Assembly: GCA_963797485.1 (NCBI GenBank)
Contig: CAWCPF010000002.1
Span: 248,001 to 312,000, forward strand
Direction: 5' to 3'
DNA from: CAWAND01 sp963797485
Lineage (GTDB): Bacteria > Chloroflexota > Anaerolineae > Anaerolineales > E44-bin32
DNA: 64,000 bases
Shown: positions 58,656 through 64,000 of the stretch, one piece after another
Layout: each line of letters starts with the position of its first letter
Numbering within the stretch: position 1 is the first letter of the stretch
Made by a program: the position numbers and the translations under genes
The notes under the pieces: generated by a model
Told to the model about the DNA's origin: nothing
Seen by the model: only the letters and a program-made list of their open reading frames with translations
Databases searched by the model: none

Positions 58656-59666
58656 ATGTGCAAGACCAAGTACCACCCCAGACGATGGCTTTATCTGATC
58701 GTGGGACTTTCCTTGGCCCTTGGTGCCTGCAATTACCCGGGGCCCCAGGCGACCGAACCCCCCGCCGATGTACTGGGACCTCTGCCGCCCAAACCGTGGC
58801 GGCTGAATTGACCCAGGTGGCCGTCGCTTCCCCGACTACCTCGGCCCCGACCGACACACCCGTCCCGCCGACCGAAGCGCCGGTTGCCACAGATACCATC
58901 GCTCCGCCATCACCTACGGCCGGGACGGCCGGCTGCACGGACAAAGCCTCATTCGTGACCGACGTCACCGTCCCGGACAACACCTTCGTCGCCTCGGGGG
59001 CATCCTTCACCAAGACCTGGCGGCTTCAAAACACCGGGACATGCACCTGGAACACCGGCTATGCGCTGGTCTTCGACAGCGGCAATGCCATGGGCGGACC
59101 AGGCTCGGTGGCCATGCCTGCCAGTGTGGCGCCCAATGCCACGATTGACATCTCCATCAACCTGACGGCCCCGACCAGCAACGGGAACTACAAGGGCAAT
59201 TACAAGCTGCGAAACGAAAAGGGGATTGTGTTCGGAATCGGCGCCAGCGCCGATGTCGCCTTCTGGGTCCTGAATAAACGTCGGTCCGACTCCCACCGCC
59301 GGACCCAGCGTCTACCACAGCGGAAAGATCGAGCTCGAACAGACCTTCCATGCGGATTTGGACACCGTCGATGACTCACCTTCGAGCGGTGACGAGGACA
59401 TCTGGTTCCACGCCGTGAGCTCCAGCGAAATGTACCTGGAACCCCAAAACGGAGCCAAGTTCAAGCTGATAACCACCGGCGCCCCCAGCTACGACAAATG
59501 CTCCACCACGTCCTTGAGCTCGAGCGCCATCTCGCTGGACGATATCTCTGTCGGCGATTGGCTGTGCTTCAAGACCAACGATGACCGCTACGGGCGGGCG
59601 GAAATCGAGAACATCTCCGGTGACCCTAAAGTCATGCGCCTGGACATCGTGACCTGGAAGAACTAG
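58656..59666 (+). CDS. Lipoprotein with NBR1-type Ig domain, paralogue 1 (frameshifted)
   Basis: ATG 58656 gives MCKTKYHPRRWLYLIVGLSLALGACNYPG (lipobox LGAC). After a frame change near 58770 comes a Thr/Pro stalk and then the Ig-like domain: CTDKASFVTDVTVPDN, FTKTWRLQNTGTCTWNTGYALVF, ASVAPNATIDISINLTAPTSNG. This is the NBR1/ILRUN four-tryptophan-like fold. A second frame change near 59280 leads to a separate C-terminal domain (KIELEQTFHADLDTVDD, DIWFHAVSSSEMYLEP). It is exposed on the outer face by prediction. The partner is unknown. Confidence 0.82.
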
Positions 59667-59695
59667 CTTCCCTCGGTCCGCAGAGCGCCAGACCT

Positions 59696-59730
59696 GGGGC
59701 CGTCCCAAAAGGGGCGGCCCCTTTTCCTTT
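59696..59730 (+). terminator. Rho-independent terminator after NBR1-Ig lipoprotein 1
   Basis: An 11-bp stem (GGGGCCGTCCC with GGGGCGGCCCC), AAAA loop, then TTTTCCTTT. A clean terminator 30 bp after the stop. Confidence 0.85.
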
Positions 59731-59821
59731 CATCTCCTTCGACTGCCTCAAGTTGGCCACGAACGGATTCGGGCCGCCGCGCCCTTCGGCTAGGTCTGGA
59801 GTAGAATCGCGGCCTGGACCG

Positions 59822-60604
59822 ATGACATATCGAGTTTGCCGCTCTCCACTGATTCTTGCGGCTTGCTTGTTTGGCGCCTTCCTTTCCGGCGCCTGCAACC
59901 TGCCTTCGCCGGCGACGGAAACGCCCGCCCAGCCGGCCACCGATGCCGCCGCCACGGTGGAGGCCATCCTCACCCAGGCCTCGCGCGGCACCGTGCCTCC
60001 GGCATTCTCCACCAACACCCCTGAGCCGTCGCCGAGCGCCAGTCAATCCACCACGCAGGCAGCCAGCCCGACTTTGAGTGGTTGCACGGACAAGGCCGCC
60101 TTCGTCGACGATGTCACCATCCGCGACAACACCGAACTCGATCCGGGCGAATCGTTCGTTAAGACCTGGGGCCTCAAGAACGTCGGAACCTGCACCTGGA
60201 CGCCGTCCTACAACCTGATCTTCATCGGGGGCAGCCGGATGGGAGCTTCGGCGCGCGTGCCGGTCCCCACGCACGTGGCCCCTCAAAACACGGTCGATCT
60301 GGCCGTGGACATGACCGCCCCATCGGCGCCCGGAGACTACCAGGGTTATTGGAAGCTGATCAACGCCAATGGGGACTATTTCGGAGTGGGCCCGGCAGGC
60401 GACCAGTCTTTCTGGGTGAAGATCATCGTGCCCACGCCGGCGGAAGCCACCGGCACGGCCAGCCCTACCTCGACAGCCTCTCTAACTCCGACACCCACCA
60501 CGGGCGCTGAGACACCCACCTCGACCGCGACGCCCACCTCGACCTCCACGCCGGGCCCGACAGCCACGGCGACCGCCACTTCAAGCCCAACGTCCACGCC
60601 CTGA
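59822..60604 (+). CDS. Lipoprotein with NBR1-type Ig domain, paralogue 2
   Basis: 260 aa, uninterrupted, from ATG 59822 (MTYRVCRSPLILAACLFGAFLSGACNLPS, lipobox SGAC). A Thr/Ser/Pro stalk leads to the Ig domain: CTDKAAFVDDVTIRDNTELDPGE, FVKTWGLKNVGTCTWTPSYNLIF, HVAPQNTVDLAVDMTAPSAPG, YQGYWKLINANGDYFGVG. It ends in a 60-residue Thr/Pro/Ser tail. A TAGAAT box lies 14 nt before the ATG. It is paralogous to the preceding lipoprotein. Confidence 0.87.
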   Translation: MTYRVCRSPLILAACLFGAFLSGACNLPSPATETPAQPATDAAATVEAILTQASRGTVPPAFSTNTPEPSPSASQSTTQAASPTLSGCTDKAAFVDDVTIRDNTELDPGESFVKTWGLKNVGTCTWTPSYNLIFIGGSRMGASARVPVPTHVAPQNTVDLAVDMTAPSAPGDYQGYWKLINANGDYFGVGPAGDQSFWVKIIVPTPAEATGTASPTSTASLTPTPTTGAETPTSTATPTSTSTPGPTATATATSSPTSTP

Positions 60605-60668
60605 GGCCGTGTTCGTCGGGACCTCGGCAGTATTGCCGTCCCATCGGCGGCATGCTACAGTCAAAACG

Positions 60669-62441
60669 TGCCCATCCCTATTCTGGTCGTTAGACGCCAA
60701 CCTCGAATTTGCGATTTTGATTCGCCAGGCACTCGAAGAGGGCGATCGGTTCGAGGTCTCGCTTGCCTCCAGCGCCGATGAAGCTCTTGGCGTTGGCCAG
60801 GGACCAGGACTTCGATCTGGCCATCATCGACTTCGCCCTGCCCGGTGTTGCCGCGCTGTCGCTGGTTGAGGGCGTGCGCGCCCTGCAGCCGGGTCTGGCC
60901 ATCATTGCTATTCCACCGGGCGACTCTCCGGATCCGGTGGCGTTCCGGCGCGCCGGCGTGGACGGGATCCTCACCAAGCCGTTCTACCTCCCTAACTTGC
61001 CGGACATCGTTGGGACGGCCCTATCGGGCCGCCTAGATACCGGCCGTCTGCGCCCTCCGCCGCCCAGGCTCGAGATGCCCCTGCCTGAGCCGGAACCACC
61101 GGACGAACCGGCTGCCGCCGAGCCATCCCCACCCGAGCCGGTGGCGCTCGCCCCCGGCGCCGAGCCGCCGTGGCTGTCCGATGTCGGCCGGGCGGCCCGC
61201 TACCTCACCCGGTTGACGCTCGAATTCCTCGGCCGAGGCGGCCATGCTCATACGTGGGCAAACCCTGATCGCTTCAGCCGGGCAGCTGCCGCGAGCCCAA
61301 CTCCTGGAGCTGACTTCAGAGGTGGCTGAGAGTTGGACCAAAGAGGGCCGTCGCGGCGCCTTTGCGCGATTCGTGCGCCTGCCGGGAACCGCACAGGATT
61401 TCATGCTGTACGCGACCGGCTTTGCCGGCGACCTGGTGCTCTCGCTGGTGTTCAGCGCGGAGACGCCCTTCGGGATGATCCGCCGACAAGCCGAAGATCT
61501 GGCCCACGCGCTCTGGCAGGTCGATCCTCTCAACCCGGTTCGGGCGTCCGAAACGGTGCCTCCCATGCCAGGCGAGCGCGCCGTATCCCCGCCCGTCGAC
61601 GAGATTTCCCCGCGTGAGGCGGCCCTCCCTCCCCAGGCATCCAGCACCGAGGCCACCGTCCGGGTCGTCACAGAGCTGCCGGGGGATTGGATCCCGGAGC
61701 CGGGGGAGGCCGGCGCCGGTGAGCGCCTGCTGGCCGAGTTTGCCGATGACCAGGCCCCGCCGGGGAAGCCCCCTATGTCTCAGCCGAACGAGCCCGGCGC
61801 CATGGCGCCGGCCACCGCTCAGCCTGCCGACCTGCCGCTGGATTGGCTGCCGGTGATCACCCACTCCGCCCGCCATGTGCCTTATCTTGAAGACCCCACG
61901 CCCCCGGTCTCGTCTCCGCCGGCCCAGTCGCCCAAACCTCCAGCCGTGCCCCCGGTCCCGTCTCCGCCCGCCCAGGCGCCCAAACCTCCAGCCCCGCCTC
62001 CGGCCGAGCCCGCATCTCAGCCTTCGCAGACCTTGCCCGCGCCTCCCGAGCCTGACCCGCGGCTCGCTTACAGCATGGTGATGGCACCACGCTTTCCTGA
62101 GCACCGCCTGGCAGGGAGCCTGGTTGAGAGTTCTCACCGAATGGACACGCCGTCTTTGCGTCGGCTGGGACTGGAAGGCCGAGCGTCTGACGGTGACCGA
62201 AGACACGCTGCTCCTTGAAGTCAGACTGCCCCCTGACGAAGCCCCCGCGGCGGCGGCCGACCGGTTGGCCAATCAGCTCTCTGACCGGATTCTCGAGACC
62301 TACCCCCATCTCAATCCGGGGTTCCCGTCCGGCCGATTCTGGGCAACCGCGTGCCTGCTCAAGTCCGGCGCCCCGCCATCCGCCACCGAAATCAGGGCCT
62401 TCGTAACGCAGCTCCGGCGAACTCAGGGCTTCCAGACCTGA
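60669..62441 (+). CDS. Receiver + roadblock-like + inactive Y1-transposase-like fusion protein (frameshifted)
   Basis: Likely one protein of about 590 aa from GTG 60669 (MPIPILVV...). Four frame changes join the parts (near 60690, 60785, 61235, 62115). Part 1 is receiver-like: DANLEFAILIRQALEEGDRFEVSLASSADEAL, FDLAIIDFALPGVAALSLVE and DGILTKPFYLPNL. Part 2, after a Pro/Glu linker, is roadblock/LC7-like: LIRGQTLIASAGQLPRAQL through MLYATGFAGDLVLSLVF. A Pro-rich linker follows. Part 3 resembles the IS200/REP Y1 transposase domain: AYSMVMAPRFPEHRLAG, LTEWTRRLCVGWDWKAERL, SGRFWATACLL. The HUH motif reads EDTLLLEV and the Tyr position is Phe, so it looks catalytically dead. Confidence 0.75.
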
Positions 62442-62472
62442 GCCGCTCGGCCGGCCGCCAGACCGGCGATGC

Positions 62473-62478
62473 TACAAT
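62473..62478 (+). promoter_or_regulatory. -10 box for polA
   Basis: TACAAT 36 bp before ATG 62515. No clear -35. Confidence 0.45.
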
Positions 62479-62514
62479 GGGCGCAGACCGCGCCCGGCGC
62501 CAGGAGCTCATCCC

Positions 62515-64000
62515 ATGCCAACCCAGGCAAGATTGTTCTTGATCGACGGTCACGCCCTGGCCTATCGCACCTATTTTGCGCTTACCGGCGTCGGGGGAGG
62601 CGAACGCTGGATCACCAAATCCGGCGAGCCGACCGCCGGCACCTACGGATTCGCCGCCGTCCTGCTCAAGCTGCTGGAAGACGAACGCCCCGAGTACCTG
62701 GCGGTCTCGTTTGATACGGGCAAGACCTTTCGAGACGAGCTCTACCCGGAGTACAAGGCCACCCGCGAGAAGATGCCGGATGATCTCAGGCTGCAAATCG
62801 AGCGCATCCGCGAGCTCGTGACCGCCTTCGGCATTCCGGTCCTTGAAGCCGACGGGTTCGAGGCGGATGATGTCTTGGGCACGGTGGCGCGCGATGGCCT
62901 CCGCACAGGGCGTCCGTGTGGTCATCCTCACCGGGGACCGTGATTTGCTTCAGCTGGCCGGCGACGGAGTTGTCATCCGGTTGGCGGGTCAGAAGCTGTC
63001 CGAAGCCGCCGACTATGGTCCACCCGAGGTCGTCGCTAAGCTGGGGGTCTCCCCCAACCAGGTTGTCGATTACAAAGCTCTGGTGGGTGACACAAGCGAC
63101 AACATCCCAGGGGTTCGGGGCGTGGGAGAAAAGACGGCCGTGTCGTTGATCGAGCAATATGGTTCGCTCGACAACATCTACGCACACCTGGATGACATAC
63201 CCACCCGATTCTAAAACCAAGCTCGAGGCCGGCCGAGAACAGGCCTACCTCAGCCAGAAACTGGCCGCCATCAGCACCCGGGTGCCCCTGGACTTTGACT
63301 TGGAAGCCTGCCGTGCCCAGGCCTATAACCGCGATCGAGTGGTCGAGCTGTTCCGCGAACTGGAATTTCGATCCCTCCTGGATCGCATCCCATCGTCATC
63401 GGATTCCAGCCGCGGCACACAACTTGATCTGTTCGTGTCCGCCGCCCCACCGGCCGCGTCACCCATCGAGCATGTCATCGTGGTCGACGAGCCAGGCGGG
63501 CTGGACACCCTGGTCAACGCTCTGCAAACGGCCGATCAAATTGCCTTTGACGTGGAAACGACCTCCACCGACCCCATGCAAGCCGATCTGGTGGGCATCT
63601 CGCTCTCGATGGACCCGAATACCGGCTATTACCTTCCGGTCGGCCATACGGCCGCCGCCGCCCAGGGTCCTCAGCTCCCGCTTGAACGCGTCCTGGAGGC
63701 ATTGCGTGGCCCGCTCACGGATCCCGGCATCCCTAAGGTCGGCCACAACGTCAAATACGACGCCATCATGCTCACTCGCTACGGTCTGGAGCCCGCCCCT
63801 CTGGCTTTCGATACCATGCTGGCTGAATGGCTATCCGACCCGGGTTCTCGCAATCTGGGCCTCAAGAGCCTGGCCTGGGTTCGTCTGGGCGTCGAGATGA
63901 CCGAAATCACTACGCTGATTGGAACCGGCCGTTCGCAACGCACGATGGCCGAAGTCCCCATCGCCGAGGCGGCGCCCTATGCGGCCGCCGATGCGGCTGT
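62515..64000 (+). CDS. polA: DNA polymerase I, N-terminal part (frameshifted, cut by window end)
   Basis: ATG 62515 (MPTQARLFLIDGHALAYRTYFAL) starts the 5'-nuclease domain, with YLAVSFDTGKTFRDELYPEYKATR, LEADGFEADDVLGT, a break near 62895, VVILTGDRDLLQLAG and DTSDNIPGVRGVGEKTA. A second break near 63205 precedes KTKLEAGREQAYLSQKLAAI. The 3'-5' exonuclease domain follows: IAFDVETTSTDPMQADLVGISLS (Asp-x-Glu of ExoI intact) and KVGHNVKYDAIML (ExoII), suggesting proofreading is retained. The polymerase domain lies beyond the window. Confidence 0.95.

Noticed and set aside
62124..62441. Separate small transposase gene at the end of the receiver protein
   Set aside because: The homologous domain begins upstream in the other frame (AYSMVMAPRFPEH), so it is the frameshifted end of the same gene, and its catalytic residues are missing.

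Overview
The window is about 64 kb of high-GC chromosome from a Chloroflexota bacterium, most probably class Anaerolineae. The assignment is inferred from gene content and style, not from a marker tree. Indicators are lipoproteins with Thr/Pro-rich stalks and NBR1-type Ig domains, a Ser/Thr kinase with a TPT-rich tail, a receiver/roadblock protein of the Anaerolineae type, frequent GTG/TTG starts, many TANAAT -10 boxes, and a mostly housekeeping gene set. No phage, integrase, intact insertion sequence, rRNA operon or CRISPR array was seen. One tRNA (Val, TAC) is present.

Layout. 1-9 kb: glyA (partial), an M1 peptidase lipoprotein, tRNA-Val, an RpiR regulator, a methyltransferase, a FAH-family enzyme, dcd, DUF423 and a MoxR/VWA (CoxD/CoxE-like) pair. 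9-15 kb: an MFS transporter, a receiver-like/DUF309 protein, a sarcosine-oxidase-like flavoenzyme, and M48 and M29 peptidases. 15-20 kb: a general amino-acid ABC transporter (aapJQMP type) with a good promoter, a long leader and an intercistronic hairpin. 20-25 kb: an M42 peptidase, AzlC/AzlD, a cation-efflux protein and a Ser/Thr kinase. 25-31 kb: a minus-strand operon with paaABCD (phenylacetyl-CoA epoxidase, PaaB duplicated), an EthD protein, a crotonase and a TGS/uridine-kinase-like protein. 31-35 kb: glycine cleavage genes gcvH-gcvPA-gcvPB behind a tandem glycine riboswitch. 35-41.6 kb: alr, tgt, uppP, a substrate-binding lipoprotein, an MBL hydrolase and a tryptophanase/TPL-family enzyme. 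41.8-50.6 kb: a heterodimeric ABC exporter, DUF2892, an ADP-forming acyl-CoA synthetase and two zinc-ribbon proteins. 50.7-64 kb: uvrA, queG, a LysM protein, an esterase, a damaged miaB, two NBR1-Ig lipoproteins, a receiver-roadblock-transposase-like fusion protein and the start of polA.

Themes. Nitrogen and one-carbon metabolism recur: amino-acid import, peptidases, glycine cleavage with SHMT, AzlCD and tryptophanase. Queuosine and other tRNA modification genes (tgt, queG, miaB) also recur. Three non-genic signals stand out. The first is a TTGTGAA-N4-TTCACAA palindrome found six times, always at gene borders, about every 11 kb. The second is a set of degenerate heptanucleotide arrays that put stop codons in all frames. 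The third is the set of -10 boxes lying 6-7 nt before start codons. The most unusual protein is at 60669-62441, which ends in a Y1-transposase-like domain that appears to have lost its catalytic residues.

Caution. At least 25 apparent frameshifts interrupt otherwise well-conserved genes, including polA, tgt, miaB and acd, so the consensus probably contains indel errors. Frameshifted genes are given here as one feature spanning all recognisable pieces.
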